A stretch of DNA of 39,164 bases from a virus: IMG/VR virus record IMGVR_UViG_3300038701_000855, positions 1-39,164 of that record; one strand, 5' to 3'. The translations under genes and the position numbers were made by a program. The notes under the pieces are model-generated. The model made no database searches. It had not been told where the DNA came from and saw only the letters and a list, made by a program, of their open reading frames with translations. Below, piece by piece: positions 9,663-18,419 of this stretch. Positions within the stretch are counted from its first letter, which is position 1; every line of letters begins with the position of its first letter.

Positions 9663-9909
9663 TTATCCAATGCTCCCATAATTGTTTTGTTACTCTGTCC
9701 GCACTATCTCGTGCATCTTTTGGCAATAATGCACGAGCCTTTGCAGTTTTTCTCGCAGCTTCAATTTCATCTGGATTAGGAAGATTAGCACCAGTTATAG
9801 TGCCTTTCATGCGCCCTGTGTCATCATCAAGACGTACATATTCCTGTAAGTCACGATTATAATACCACGTCCAATTCCGTCTGAACTCTTTGCATACAAG
9901 CTCTAACAT
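9643..9909 (-). CDS. Hypothetical protein, 88 aa
   Basis: Small charged protein overlapping the collar gene by 20 nt. It is rich in Arg, Lys, Asp and Trp (FRRNWTWYYNRDLQEYVRLDDD), followed by a basic helix (AARKTAKARALLPKDARDSADRV). It has no membrane segment. It sits between a putative decoration protein and the collar fibre and is likely a structural or assembly factor (inference). Confidence 0.55.
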   Translation of the reverse strand: MLELVCKEFRRNWTWYYNRDLQEYVRLDDDTGRMKGTITGANLPNPDEIEAARKTAKARALLPKDARDSADRVTKQLWEHWINAKSNQ

Positions 9910-9911
9910 TT

Positions 9912-10154
9912 CTATAGAACCGCATAGTTATAAACAGAAGTATCAGAAGCCGTACCTGCAATTGTAAAGCCTGTACCCGCTGTCTTTGTTTTTACGGCAG
10001 GAACAGCACCAACTGTGCCACCAACCGTTTTAAGCGTCACAACAATAACGCTATCTTCTGTAACTTCTGGAGCTACAACAGTAACAGCACTTGCGCCATT
10101 GCATGTAAATGTTCCAACTAAACGTCCAACTTGGTTTCTAATAGGGTGAGTCAT
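9912..10154 (-). CDS. Small beta-rich structural protein, 80 aa
   Basis: 80 residues, nearly all Thr/Val/Gly/Ala. The pattern VTLKTVGGTVGAVPAVKTKTAGTG followed by ASDTSVYNYAVL is one I recognise from small phage virion proteins and from the ends of fibre or decoration proteins; it should fold as a beta sandwich. GGAG lies upstream of the ATG. Head decoration or fibre-tip role is inference. Confidence 0.6.
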   Translation of the reverse strand: MTHPIRNQVGRLVGTFTCNGASAVTVVAPEVTEDSVIVVTLKTVGGTVGAVPAVKTKTAGTGFTIAGTASDTSVYNYAVL

Positions 10155-10169
10155 TGCAATATCTCCTTT

Positions 10170-10847
10170 TTAATAATTGCGTCTGTAATAGTAATATCTT
10201 GAATCATCATACTCGGCTATATTCTCACCAACAATCTTGCCAGTTGCCGTTCTATTGTATGTTTCGTTTTCTATTGTCTTGTATTCTTCTTTAACTTTCA
10301 TTGAATATGTTGCTTGCCTTGCATCTTCTGGCTTGTAATCCTCAATAAGGTCTAATAGCGTTTTATATTCAATCAATCTAGTTGCGTAATTTGTAAAGTC
10401 ATTCTCGTCTGCGTCGTCAACTAAGTCTGCATAGCTTTTATAGTAATACAAATTTACTGTGTATGTATCATCAGCAAGTGGCGTTATCTCAAAAGCTCCA
10501 TCACGATATGTATAATATCTCGGCAAACCATTACTAACATCATTTGCTATAGCGTCAAACTGACTAGCAGATATATGCTCTAATTCGTATCTATAATTAT
10601 TCTTAAGCAACACCAAGCTATTAGGGTGTACTTGAAATTTAAAGTCAGTTGGGAGGCTCGAAAGCCCCCCGCTGCCCGCTGTTGTTGTTAATGCTGCCAC
10701 GCTCTCTTGAAACCAAAAATATTTGTTCTCATAAAAGTCAATAGCAGCATTAACGGCTTGGTCTATCTGCGCACTATTCGGGCGGAGCAATTCACCGTCT
10801 GACAATTTAGCAGCAATTCTAGTGCGTAATTCAGATAGAGTAGCCAT
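10170..10847 (-). CDS. Head-tail adaptor protein
   Basis: 225 residues. The N-terminus MATLSELRTRIAAKLSDGELL and a following helix (QIDQAVNAAIDFYENKYFWF), then a beta part and C-terminal helices with NLYYYKSYADLVDDADEN and TRLIEYKTLLDLIEDY, match the podoviral adaptor family (SU10/P22 gp4-like) that docks under the portal. The order capsid, small protein, adaptor, tail nozzle fits. The C-terminus is rich in Tyr/Arg (SRYYYYRRNY). Confidence 0.72.
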   Translation of the reverse strand: MATLSELRTRIAAKLSDGELLRPNSAQIDQAVNAAIDFYENKYFWFQESVAALTTTAGSGGLSSLPTDFKFQVHPNSLVLLKNNYRYELEHISASQFDAIANDVSNGLPRYYTYRDGAFEITPLADDTYTVNLYYYKSYADLVDDADENDFTNYATRLIEYKTLLDLIEDYKPEDARQATYSMKVKEEYKTIENETYNRTATGKIVGENIAEYDDSRYYYYRRNY

Positions 10848-10849
10848 TT

Positions 10850-11320
10850 TTAGTACCTCTCGTAAGTAACACGAGCTTCTAATGTGATATCACCCGCTGT
10901 AGTGGTAGCACCACCGCCAGTAGTAATAGCAATCCATCCATCAGCTTCGGCAACAAAACCAAAACCGCCAGTTCCATCTGCACCAACATAAGCAGCAGCA
11001 GATTGAAAACCAGTATTAGATGTTATAAAAGCATCTGGGTCATTTGTGTAAGTTGTATTATCATCATACACATAACCCAACGTAAAGGTTACATCAGTTC
11101 CTGTGTCTAAATCAGCAGTCAATAAAGCTATACTGCCCATCTCAACACTTGCGCCCTTTTGAAAAGGAATCAAACCAACAACAGTTCCGCTTGCACTAGA
11201 TGCAGCAATAGTTGCAGTAGCACGCACAGGGCGGGCAGGGATTCCTTGTCCACTAGGAGCATTTAAAAAAGCGTCTGCGCTATTAGAATAGCCATCAGCA
11301 AAAATATCAGGTGTAGTCAT
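10850..11320 (-). CDS. Putative head decoration protein, 156 aa
   Basis: Acidic Ala/Thr/Gly-rich beta protein directly after the major capsid gene, with a GGAG ribosome site. It contains ATATIAASSASGTVVGLIPF and ends LEARVTYERY. A gene of this size in this place usually encodes a capsid decoration or stabilisation protein; no specific family is recognised. Confidence 0.6.
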   Translation of the reverse strand: MTTPDIFADGYSNSADAFLNAPSGQGIPARPVRATATIAASSASGTVVGLIPFQKGASVEMGSIALLTADLDTGTDVTFTLGYVYDDNTTYTNDPDAFITSNTGFQSAAAYVGADGTGGFGFVAEADGWIAITTGGGATTTAGDITLEARVTYERY

Positions 11321-11335
11321 CGTATTATCTCCTTA

Positions 11336-12481
11336 TTATGATGTGTGACTTGCGCCATAAGTTGAAATAACGATGCTATTAAGGTCTTCAGATTCAAATT
11401 GTTGTTTCTTAACACCATATAGCATACGACCTTCTGTCGCTTCCACATATTGGAAATCTCTATCTTCACGGAAGAATTGCAAAGGAACATTACCGCCCTT
11501 TGTATCATCACCAGTCAAAGCACCAGAGAACTTAGAAGAGAATAACAACGCATCTTTACCACATAGAACCGCACGTCTTACTGTAGAGATAGCAGAACTA
11601 TCAGCAGAAGAAACTCCAGTTGCAACTCTATTTGAAGTATAGATATTCACGTTTTGATATTTTCCAATTGGTTTAGTGCCATAAGCGTCACCAGTCATAA
11701 TTGGATTATCAGTTAAGTTACCGCCTTCCATAGCAGATAGATAGTTTGTGTACCACTGGATTGAGCCAGAAGTGTCACGGCGCAAATCTAAAGCTTGTTG
11801 GTGTGAAAGATAAATATCAAACTCATTACCATCAAGAGCTTCCGCAGTTGGATAAGTAGTTTGTAGTTTTTCTAAAGCAACATCAATCAAATCAAGCGTC
11901 ATTTTATCAGCAGACGTGATAGATTGGTCGTTAGCAGCACCACCAGCACGGATAATTCTATTCGTAGATGGAGCAGCAATTGAGTTTAAACCTTGCACGA
12001 AAGTTCTAGCAGCACCAGAGTAAACTGTACCATCAACATCAATTGTAGTTGAATTTACGCCGCCTAGTTGGTTAAAGCAAGAAGCATCAAGGCGTGAACC
12101 ATGAAAGTTTCTTAAAGCTTCTTCCGCTCTTTCTTGATATTTCACAAGAGTTCTAGCTTGTTGTACTGTAGATTTACCATAGTAAGCAACAGCATGACGG
12201 AATACGTTAAACACCATTGAGAAACCTTGTTGGTTAAGAGCTTCCTCATTACCTTCTAAAGTTCCACCTTCGCCAATACCTTCACCAGTAAGGCGACCAA
12301 TTTGTTGGATTGTAATTTTATCCCCTGCTTCCGCACGGTCTAGTTCGTCGGCACGCATGATTGTTCCACGAGCTGCCATATGACCGAACTGATAACGCTT
12401 CATCATTTCAACGAAACGTAACTGGCTCGACCACAACTCAACATTCAATGCGTCACCTCTATTCATAGGAGTAACAGCCAT
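11336..12481 (-). CDS. Major capsid protein (N4 gp56-like)
   Basis: 381 residues from the second ATG (12481), which is 9 nt from AAAAGG. ATG 12487 is only 3 nt from it and is the alternative. Blocks such as GDKITIQQIGRLTGEGIGEGGTLEG, FRHAVAYYGKSTVQQ, FDIYLSHQQALDLRRD and LLFSSKFSGA belong to the N4gp56/HK97-fold capsid family. It follows the scaffold and has a 127-nt leader with its own promoter-like sequence, consistent with high expression. The family assignment is from recall of motifs. Confidence 0.82.
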   Translation of the reverse strand: MAVTPMNRGDALNVELWSSQLRFVEMMKRYQFGHMAARGTIMRADELDRAEAGDKITIQQIGRLTGEGIGEGGTLEGNEEALNQQGFSMVFNVFRHAVAYYGKSTVQQARTLVKYQERAEEALRNFHGSRLDASCFNQLGGVNSTTIDVDGTVYSGAARTFVQGLNSIAAPSTNRIIRAGGAANDQSITSADKMTLDLIDVALEKLQTTYPTAEALDGNEFDIYLSHQQALDLRRDTSGSIQWYTNYLSAMEGGNLTDNPIMTGDAYGTKPIGKYQNVNIYTSNRVATGVSSADSSAISTVRRAVLCGKDALLFSSKFSGALTGDDTKGGNVPLQFFREDRDFQYVEATEGRMLYGVKKQQFESEDLNSIVISTYGASHTS

Positions 12482-12576
12482 TTGCATGTACCTTTTTTAA
12501 GTTATAAAATGTAAAATTATTGTCTTTTTGCTAGATACGTTTCATATTTTACAACCGTGAAAGTCGGCGAGTGCAA

Positions 12577-12595
12577 TAAGATATACCTTATCTTA
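12577..12595. promoter_or_regulatory. 19-bp palindrome over capsid promoter -10
   Basis: On the minus strand TAAGATA-AGGTA-TATCTTA: two perfect 7-bp arms around a 5-bp centre. It covers the -10 of the candidate capsid promoter. It resembles the palindrome at 26247-26265 at 14 of 19 positions. It could be an operator or, in RNA, a leader stem-loop. Confidence 0.5.
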
Positions 12596-12618
12596 ACACA
12601 CTATTTTACTTCAATCAA
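12590..12618 (-). promoter_or_regulatory. Candidate capsid-gene promoter
   Basis: Minus strand TTGATT, 17-nt spacer, TAAGAT. The start would fall near 12583, giving a leader of about 100 nt before the capsid ATG. It lies at the end of the scaffold gene, in the only sizeable gap (about 130 nt) of the late operon. Confidence 0.5.
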
Positions 12619-13592
12619 GAGTATGCTTTAAGTCTTGCGATTCTCAACGCATCATGCGCTTTCTTCATATCACCTTTAGATTTAGCAAGTTTACCCACCT
12701 CACTAAAGTTTTTACTCATACGCTTCAATTGGTTTTCGCTAAATCCTATCTCACCATTTGCACTTGGCGCATCATTAAGACTAGCTGATTTACTCATATT
12801 ATGCTTTAGCTTCTTATTATCACGCTTTGGAGTTGGGATGTTTTCCTTATAACCCATATTAATCGCTTTAGCTTTTATAGTCGTAAAGATATCGTCTGGT
12901 TGAAATCCTGCCTTAGCTAGAGATTCAACAAGTTTATACTCCTCAAACTTCACCTCTTGTTTGATTTGCTCGTCAGTAGCTGCTGGGTATTGTGCTTTTA
13001 ATTGCCTTGTACGTTCATTTACATAATAAGCTTTTGCCTCATTATAAGACGCATCTTTTTTAGTATAATCGCTTTCTAGGTTTATGTAAGCTGCTTCCGC
13101 TTGGCTAGTGGCTGTTTGTTGAGTTATAGCATCAAACTTGCCAGTTAATTCCTCTATCTGCTTATCACGTTGTTTTAACTGATATGCAACCCATTCTTCT
13201 GGCTCTAAATCCTTATCTGGCTCTTGCTCAACTTGCGGGGCTTCTTCTTGCGGCTTTAACATAGCCTCTTGCATTCCTTGCAGCTTTGCCATCTCTCGGC
13301 GCATTTCTTCTATTGCAGCATCACGCTCTTTAAGCTCTTGGCGCATCTTCTGAAAAGCGTTCTTTGCTTTAGGATTCTTTTCTTGCTCCTCATCAAGCTC
13401 TAAATCATCCTCTTCTTCTTCTGGCTCATCAATGTCGTTTTCAGTCGGCTCTTCTTCAACCTCCTCAACAACTTCCTCTTGCACTTCTTCAATAGGCTCT
13501 TCAACATCACCTATTTCACTTTGCAAAGATTCCTCCTGCTCCGCTCGTGCTTGCTTTATCTTTTCCTTTAGTTCTAATTCTAAATCACTCAT
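12615..13592 (-). CDS. Scaffolding protein
   Basis: 325 residues, very acidic in the first third (long runs of Glu at about residues 28-70), then a coiled coil (ERDAAIEEMRREMAKLQGM) and a basic, Lys-rich C-terminal helix (KLAKSKGDMKKAHDALRIARLKAYS). An acidic coiled-coil body with a basic C-terminal capsid-binding tail between portal and capsid genes is the standard podoviral scaffold pattern. It would direct shell assembly and leave before or during DNA packaging. Confidence 0.82.
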   Translation of the reverse strand: MSDLELELKEKIKQARAEQEESLQSEIGDVEEPIEEVQEEVVEEVEEEPTENDIDEPEEEEDDLELDEEQEKNPKAKNAFQKMRQELKERDAAIEEMRREMAKLQGMQEAMLKPQEEAPQVEQEPDKDLEPEEWVAYQLKQRDKQIEELTGKFDAITQQTATSQAEAAYINLESDYTKKDASYNEAKAYYVNERTRQLKAQYPAATDEQIKQEVKFEEYKLVESLAKAGFQPDDIFTTIKAKAINMGYKENIPTPKRDNKKLKHNMSKSASLNDAPSANGEIGFSENQLKRMSKNFSEVGKLAKSKGDMKKAHDALRIARLKAYS

Positions 13593-13614
13593 ATTTTTTG
13601 CTCCTAATTAGTGA

Positions 13615-15678
13615 TTAAACAGTAAATGAAATCTGATTTGTATTAGCATTAAGAAGTTGGTCATTCTCTATATCCAACTTTTGCGCCTCTTCAATTGTCT
13701 TAGTTGTGTCCGCTCTTGTCTTATCAGAATCAACAGCCAATTTAGCAATTTCGCTTTGTATCTTTTGAACTTCCGCTTGCTTCTTAATCAAGTCTTGTTG
13801 CAATGATTCAAGGTTTAACGCTTCAACTTGTTGCGCTAACTCTGCTTGTCTTAGTTGTTGCGCTTGTTGCTCGGGCGTTAATTGCGGGTCAAGCTGCTGT
13901 CTTACACGCTCTTTTGTTGTTTCTTTTATCGGCATATCATCAATCAATGCTGGATAAATGTTTTGCCCTGTCATCAATAAGTTTTGCGCTATTCCCAACA
14001 TAAGTGTTAAATTCTCTCGCTTCTGTACTGGAGTTGTTGGCACTTCTTGCACATCAACATCATATTCAGCAAATAAAGCGTTATCATTCACCGCTTCCAT
14101 TGCAGCAACGCCATTCTCACCAATAACACGAACCAACACACTAGGATTATTCTCAAAGATAACTCGCATATACGTCAACATTAAACGTGCAGATTCTTTT
14201 TGATATAACGTAATGCTATCAAAGTATGTAGCAAGCGTGGAAACAACCTGTTCTATTCTTTGCGCCTCTAATAATGCAGACACTTGTTTATTTTCTGAAC
14301 TTCCTAAAAACTCTGGGTTAACACCAGTAACTTCAAACATACCCGCTTTTGCAGCAGCTAAAACATTCTCATAACCACTTGGCAACGCACTTTGCGCTTT
14401 TGGTTGTATCTTGCCACCAGACAATGCGCCATCATTAACACGGATAGCAGCATCAGTTGAAGCCCATTGTTGCTCAAACCTCTTAGGGTCATTAACAGCG
14501 TTAATCTCATACATAACACCACCTTTAGAATTGTTGGCAATTGTGTATAATATCTCTGTTAATGCTTTATTTGCATAGCGTGACGGCTCTCTTAACTGGT
14601 CAACCATTCCATGCCACACACCTCTTGTTTCATCATAGTCGCCAGTCTTAAACTTGATTGTGAAGCCGTTTTGGTCTTTAGATTTAAACGATTGAAATAC
14701 TTTCTTACCAGATATAATAGCCGTATAATAAACTTGACGCTTATGCTTTACTTCCTCTGCTTCAATTCCGTATTCATCAAACAACGCATGTAACAAATTT
14801 CTTGTCTTAGTCGTCACAACTAGTTCTTCTGATGCAGGGTCAAATGAAAACAAATCTTCTAAAACATCATCGTCCTCATTTTCCATATCTATTTCATCAC
14901 GCAACAATTCAAATGCTTCTGCTATCTCTTGCCTAACAAGCGGGTCTATATCTTCATATAATGGATTCTCAATGCGATAATATGTTTCATACTCCCACCA
15001 TTGATAATAGAATACTTGAACCAAATCTTCATCAACTTCGTTTTCGGCGTACAATCTATCTCTTGTGCTTGTTGTAGACAACGGACTTTCAACAGCCTCA
15101 AAATCTTCTTCTTCTGCACTAAACAAATCAGCGGCATCTTCACGATTCATAACTTTACGGCGATAAACCCAACGGCTATCAAGTAAATTAGCAGCTCTAG
15201 CCTGCGGGTCATAACCAAACTCGTCAAACTTCAAAGAACACGCAGCAACTTCACCAAATGGATTTTTAATATAAGACACACTCTGGTCAACCGCCCCAAT
15301 ACCCGTGATAAGCATCTCTTTATCTTGGCGTGATTCCACTTGCTCAACATTTGCATTTGCTCGTATGTAATCTGAAAATGAATTAGTGCTAGTTGAATAT
15401 TCTTTTTGTAATTGTGCTTCTGGGATTCTAGCTTGATAGTCGGGCTTTCTTCTTAGCTTAATCATAAAGCCTGTAATAGAGTTTATAAAAGGCTTAATGC
15501 GATTAAACACAACAATCTTTCTTTGTTTACCTGCTGATACCCCAACACTATAAGCCATCTCATCACCGCTATAAAACTGGTGGTTAAGCTCTCCTATTTG
15601 ATATTGCAAGTCAAGCCCCGCTTCCGAAATGCTATGATGCTCTTTAAACTGCTTTAATAGGTCTGATTTATTTAACAT
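13615..15678 (-). CDS. Portal protein (P22-like)
   Basis: 687 residues from ATG 15678, which shares its A with the terminase stop (TAATG); an upstream TTG inside the terminase gene is less likely. The N-terminal region YSVGVSAGKQRKIVVFNRIKPFINSITG with VDQSVSYIKNPFGE is P22-type portal. The C-terminal 100 residues form a long Gln-rich coiled coil (QQAQQLRQAELAQQVEALNL), the barrel-like end. It forms the dodecameric ring for DNA entry and tail joining. TAATG coupling to terL suggests matched translation. Confidence 0.83.
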   Translation of the reverse strand: MLNKSDLLKQFKEHHSISEAGLDLQYQIGELNHQFYSGDEMAYSVGVSAGKQRKIVVFNRIKPFINSITGFMIKLRRKPDYQARIPEAQLQKEYSTSTNSFSDYIRANANVEQVESRQDKEMLITGIGAVDQSVSYIKNPFGEVAACSLKFDEFGYDPQARAANLLDSRWVYRRKVMNREDAADLFSAEEEDFEAVESPLSTTSTRDRLYAENEVDEDLVQVFYYQWWEYETYYRIENPLYEDIDPLVRQEIAEAFELLRDEIDMENEDDDVLEDLFSFDPASEELVVTTKTRNLLHALFDEYGIEAEEVKHKRQVYYTAIISGKKVFQSFKSKDQNGFTIKFKTGDYDETRGVWHGMVDQLREPSRYANKALTEILYTIANNSKGGVMYEINAVNDPKRFEQQWASTDAAIRVNDGALSGGKIQPKAQSALPSGYENVLAAAKAGMFEVTGVNPEFLGSSENKQVSALLEAQRIEQVVSTLATYFDSITLYQKESARLMLTYMRVIFENNPSVLVRVIGENGVAAMEAVNDNALFAEYDVDVQEVPTTPVQKRENLTLMLGIAQNLLMTGQNIYPALIDDMPIKETTKERVRQQLDPQLTPEQQAQQLRQAELAQQVEALNLESLQQDLIKKQAEVQKIQSEIAKLAVDSDKTRADTTKTIEEAQKLDIENDQLLNANTNQISFTV

Positions 15679-18113
15679 TACCAACTCATAAAATCATCAT
15701 TTGAATAGCTACTTTGTTTCGCTACTGTTTCACCGCCCGCTAAATACTCCACTTGCTCTTGTGGAAAATACGCCTCAACATCATAAATACGCGTCCACGC
15801 ATCAATCATGTCGTCATTTTTACCAACAGGGAAAAGCATCAATTCATCTTCTATAAATTCACTTGACAAATCATGCACTTCACCTTTGTAGTTATTATAT
15901 AGGATTTTATCAGCAATGTAAACACGGCTATTATCCCAATCAGGGATGGCTCTTCTTATCCTATCCTCTTTGCTTAATCTACCTTTTAACTCCTCTAATC
16001 CAAAGCGATAGTTAATTGCCTCTTGCGCTTTCTGTATGTAATACTTATCCGTCATCATTCCGTATTGCTCAACTCCAACTCTCGGAGGCTTACCGCCTTT
16101 GAAATTCCACTTCTTATGCAGCTTAATAAGCGCATTAACTCTTTCAGTAGGGTTTAGCTTGTCACGCACTAAATCAAGAATATAATAGTTTTGGTCTGGT
16201 GCTAGCCCCACAACAACCATTGCCGTGTAGTCTGCGTTCTCTTTCTTTGTGTTTGCTGGGTCGTAGAATATCCATATATTCATTTCTCGGCAACTAAAGC
16301 TCTCATGGTTTGGATTAAAGAATTGTATTCTATCCTTGCTAAACTCACCATTGCCAACTGGTGCAGGCTCTTGCATGTACTGTCCGTAGAAAACATATTT
16401 CTCTTTAGAACTTCCCTCGTCACGCTGCTTAACTAAGTCCTTAAAGTTTTCTTTGTACTCCCAATAAGATTTATCTTCGCCTGTTTCTTCATCCTTAATA
16501 ATGGCAGGGATTTTAATATGCTTTACTGGCAAGTTTAATCCACCATTACGAATAAAGCCCGTTGGGTCATTCTCATGCAGTCTTTGCATAATCAAGAGAA
16601 TAGGAGTTGCAGGGTTCGCTTTACGTGATTTAATCGTATTAACTAGAATGTCGTTTATTCTATTTCTATCTGCTGTTGACTCTGCCATTTCTGGGCTAAG
16701 GGGGTCATCGATAATTATACAATTATGTGCGAGTATTCCGTCAACAAAGAAGTTATTGTTTCCCTCAACTTGTATGTCATAGACTTTTGTCGGCTCTCTA
16801 CTAACAACTTCATATCTGGAAATTTGTGTCGCTTTGATTTGTGTATTCTTACATGACAACTCGAACACATTGTTGCAAGATTGCTCGGACTGTTGTTGTG
16901 TTTGTTCTCGTCTATATGATGCACAACCAAACGAACCTCGCTCTCGCACGCTAAACACTGCCCATCCCTTAATTTTATTAAAGGCTTCAACTTCTGAAAT
17001 AGCACTCGATAATCTTTGTGTATATTCTTGTAATTTGAATTGCCCTCTCCTCGCATATTCCTTGAGTGCGCTAAGTCTGCGCATGAGCGGGAACAATGCT
17101 GCGTTAAATAACTTATTGGCATAAACCCACTCGAACAAATAGGACAGCTTTTTTCTGATAAAGTTTTTAATCTTCCCGATTCTTTTGCATCCAAGTTGCT
17201 GCACTCCCTTGAACAGAATATTATCGTCTGATTTCTCTCTATTGATTTCCTCACATCGCTGCGGGCTCTTTTCTTTACCTTTGAACACCTCTTGCATTGA
17301 ATCCAAATGCTTCCCTTGAAGCTGTTGAAGCTTTCCATAGATTGAGGATATTTCTTCGTAGGATTCTCCATTGAAGAACCTGTGGCAAGGCGTGCAGGTG
17401 ATTTCTTTATCACCTGCGGTGAATCTAATAATCTCATGCTTGATACTCTCTTGAACAGCCACAACCCTTTTAGGCTCGACTGTATTAGTTAGATGATTAT
17501 AAGATAATACTATATCACCTTTTTTAATTTCATCAATAACTTTCGTACCCTTAACCATGTTGACTTTTGAGCCTGCTACAAAACAACCTTGCCAGCCATC
17601 ATTCATATGCCCTGCACGAAAGCCAGTCACCTGCCCACGCATTGACGTTGCATATACACCGCCTGCATTCCTTTCCGTGCCATCCTCGTCAAATATAACA
17701 TTCCAACGCTTCTTTGATTTACTATCAGGTCTTATTTTAAGATTCCACAACTCTTGATACTCGTCACTTTCAACAATATCTTTCGCACCTAACGAGTTTT
17801 GTTCAGCTAACTGGTCTGAATATGATAAATGCAAGAACCTGCAACGTGGATTAATAGCAAGTGAACGAGCAATCCAATTAACTACTGCCATTTGAGTTTT
17901 AGAGCTTCCAGGCGAAACGTTAATAATAACAACATGCCCGTCATACACTCCCCGCTCAATCTCAAGCAATGTATCTGCAATAAGGCGGTGATGCCAGTTT
18001 GTTATAAACTTCATCCCTTCACGATGCTTAAAGAAATAACGAGTAAAAAACAACGGGTCTTCTTCACACGCTGCTTTTATTATCTGCCGTCTAATTTCTT
18101 CTTTTGTTGTCAT
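15678..18113 (-). CDS. terL: Terminase large subunit with in-frame intein
   Basis: 811-residue precursor. N-extein residues 1-176 contain the Walker A motif NVSPGSSKT (about 65-73). Residues 177-464 are an intein. The C-extein begins CIIIDDP (465-471), the Walker B motif, and ends with the nuclease region (YDPANTKK near 600 and KNDDMIDAW near 775). The spliced product would be 523 residues, normal for TerL. It cuts and pumps DNA into the head with the small subunit and portal. ATG 18113 overlaps the upstream stop (ATGA). The ATPase site is split by the intein, so activity must depend on splicing (inference). Confidence 0.9.
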   Translation of the reverse strand: MTTKEEIRRQIIKAACEEDPLFFTRYFFKHREGMKFITNWHHRLIADTLLEIERGVYDGHVVIINVSPGSSKTQMAVVNWIARSLAINPRCRFLHLSYSDQLAEQNSLGAKDIVESDEYQELWNLKIRPDSKSKKRWNVIFDEDGTERNAGGVYATSMRGQVTGFRAGHMNDGWQGCFVAGSKVNMVKGTKVIDEIKKGDIVLSYNHLTNTVEPKRVVAVQESIKHEIIRFTAGDKEITCTPCHRFFNGESYEEISSIYGKLQQLQGKHLDSMQEVFKGKEKSPQRCEEINREKSDDNILFKGVQQLGCKRIGKIKNFIRKKLSYLFEWVYANKLFNAALFPLMRRLSALKEYARRGQFKLQEYTQRLSSAISEVEAFNKIKGWAVFSVRERGSFGCASYRREQTQQQSEQSCNNVFELSCKNTQIKATQISRYEVVSREPTKVYDIQVEGNNNFFVDGILAHNCIIIDDPLSPEMAESTADRNRINDILVNTIKSRKANPATPILLIMQRLHENDPTGFIRNGGLNLPVKHIKIPAIIKDEETGEDKSYWEYKENFKDLVKQRDEGSSKEKYVFYGQYMQEPAPVGNGEFSKDRIQFFNPNHESFSCREMNIWIFYDPANTKKENADYTAMVVVGLAPDQNYYILDLVRDKLNPTERVNALIKLHKKWNFKGGKPPRVGVEQYGMMTDKYYIQKAQEAINYRFGLEELKGRLSKEDRIRRAIPDWDNSRVYIADKILYNNYKGEVHDLSSEFIEDELMLFPVGKNDDMIDAWTRIYDVEAYFPQEQVEYLAGGETVAKQSSYSNDDFMSW
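16715..17371 (-). CDS. HNH endonuclease nested out of frame inside the terL intein
   Basis: Reads the same strand as terL but one base downstream in frame. From ATG 17371 it has 218 residues; ATG 17437 (AAGAGAG upstream) is an alternative start. It has zinc-ribbon pairs (CKRCSK with FCSRECS; CPICSSGF with HCSRSC) and a C-terminal HNH module: LRDGQCLACE, VVHHIDENKHNNSPSNLATMC, SSCHVRIHKS. This is a complete, well-formed HNH homing-type enzyme, not a random shadow. Its TAA lies 5 nt past the intein's last Asn codon, so its last 30 codons overlap intein blocks F and G. Likely role: cutting intein-less terL alleles so the element spreads (inference). Confidence 0.8.
   Translation of the reverse strand: MENPTKKYPQSMESFNSFKGSIWIQCKRCSKVKKRARSDVRKSIERNQTIIFCSRECSNLDAKESGRLKTLSEKSCPICSSGFMPISYLTQHCSRSCADLAHSRNMRGEGNSNYKNIHKDYRVLFQKLKPLIKLRDGQCLACESEVRLVVHHIDENKHNNSPSNLATMCSSCHVRIHKSKRHKFPDMKLLVESRQKSMTYKLRETITSLLTEYSHIIV
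16722..17585 (-). mobile_element. Intein (Hint domain) in TerL, 288 aa
   Basis: Block A: Cys1 in CFVAGSKV (codon 17585-17583) with two further strands (GTKVIDEIKKGDIVLSYN). Block B: DKEITCTPCHRFF with the TxxH motif. Block F: VYDIQVEGNNNFFVDG. Block G: ILAHN ending in His-Asn, followed by Cys+1. All splicing residues are present, so it should be active. Between blocks B and F the terL frame has about 170 residues with no LAGLIDADG or HNH motif; that DNA instead encodes an HNH enzyme in the +1 frame. The insertion point is the conserved Walker B site, a known preferred terminase intein site. Confidence 0.9.
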
Positions 18114-18310
18114 GTTATGTTTTGCTTTTCTTTATTATGCTCATTCAAGATGTTTTGCAACTTAACTAACAAAGCCCCATGTTCTTTATCATCCTTAACT
18201 CTCTGTGATAAGCGAACACAATTTGCCATGTTCTTCGCAACAACTGCCAACGATTCACTCAACTTATCAAGCTCTTTAGTCGCTAGATTATATTCTTTTG
18301 AAAACTCCAT
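18110..18310 (-). CDS. Small helical protein upstream of terL, 66 aa
   Basis: Start set at ATG 18310 (MEFSKEYNLATKELDKL), 11 nt after AAGGA. A longer frame upstream begins with TTG and has an unlikely Cys/Pro-rich start. The protein is an amphipathic helix pair (KLSESLAVVAKNMANCVRLS). The stop overlaps the terL start by 4 nt. It lies between terS and terL; family unknown. Confidence 0.6.
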   Translation of the reverse strand: MEFSKEYNLATKELDKLSESLAVVAKNMANCVRLSQRVKDDKEHGALLVKLQNILNEHNKEKQNIT

Positions 18311-18419
18311 GTTACACTTTTTCCTTAGATTTTGTGGTTTTTCTTGATTTTCTTGTGTTTTCCCCGTGAGCGAATAGCATTTATTTCCACCATCTGTGAC
18401 AGTACAAGGACACAAGTGT

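Noticed and set aside
16834-17124. Plus-strand open frame of 96 aa inside the intein
   Set aside because: Antisense shadow with no ribosome site and no recognisable motif, unlike the same-strand HNH frame.
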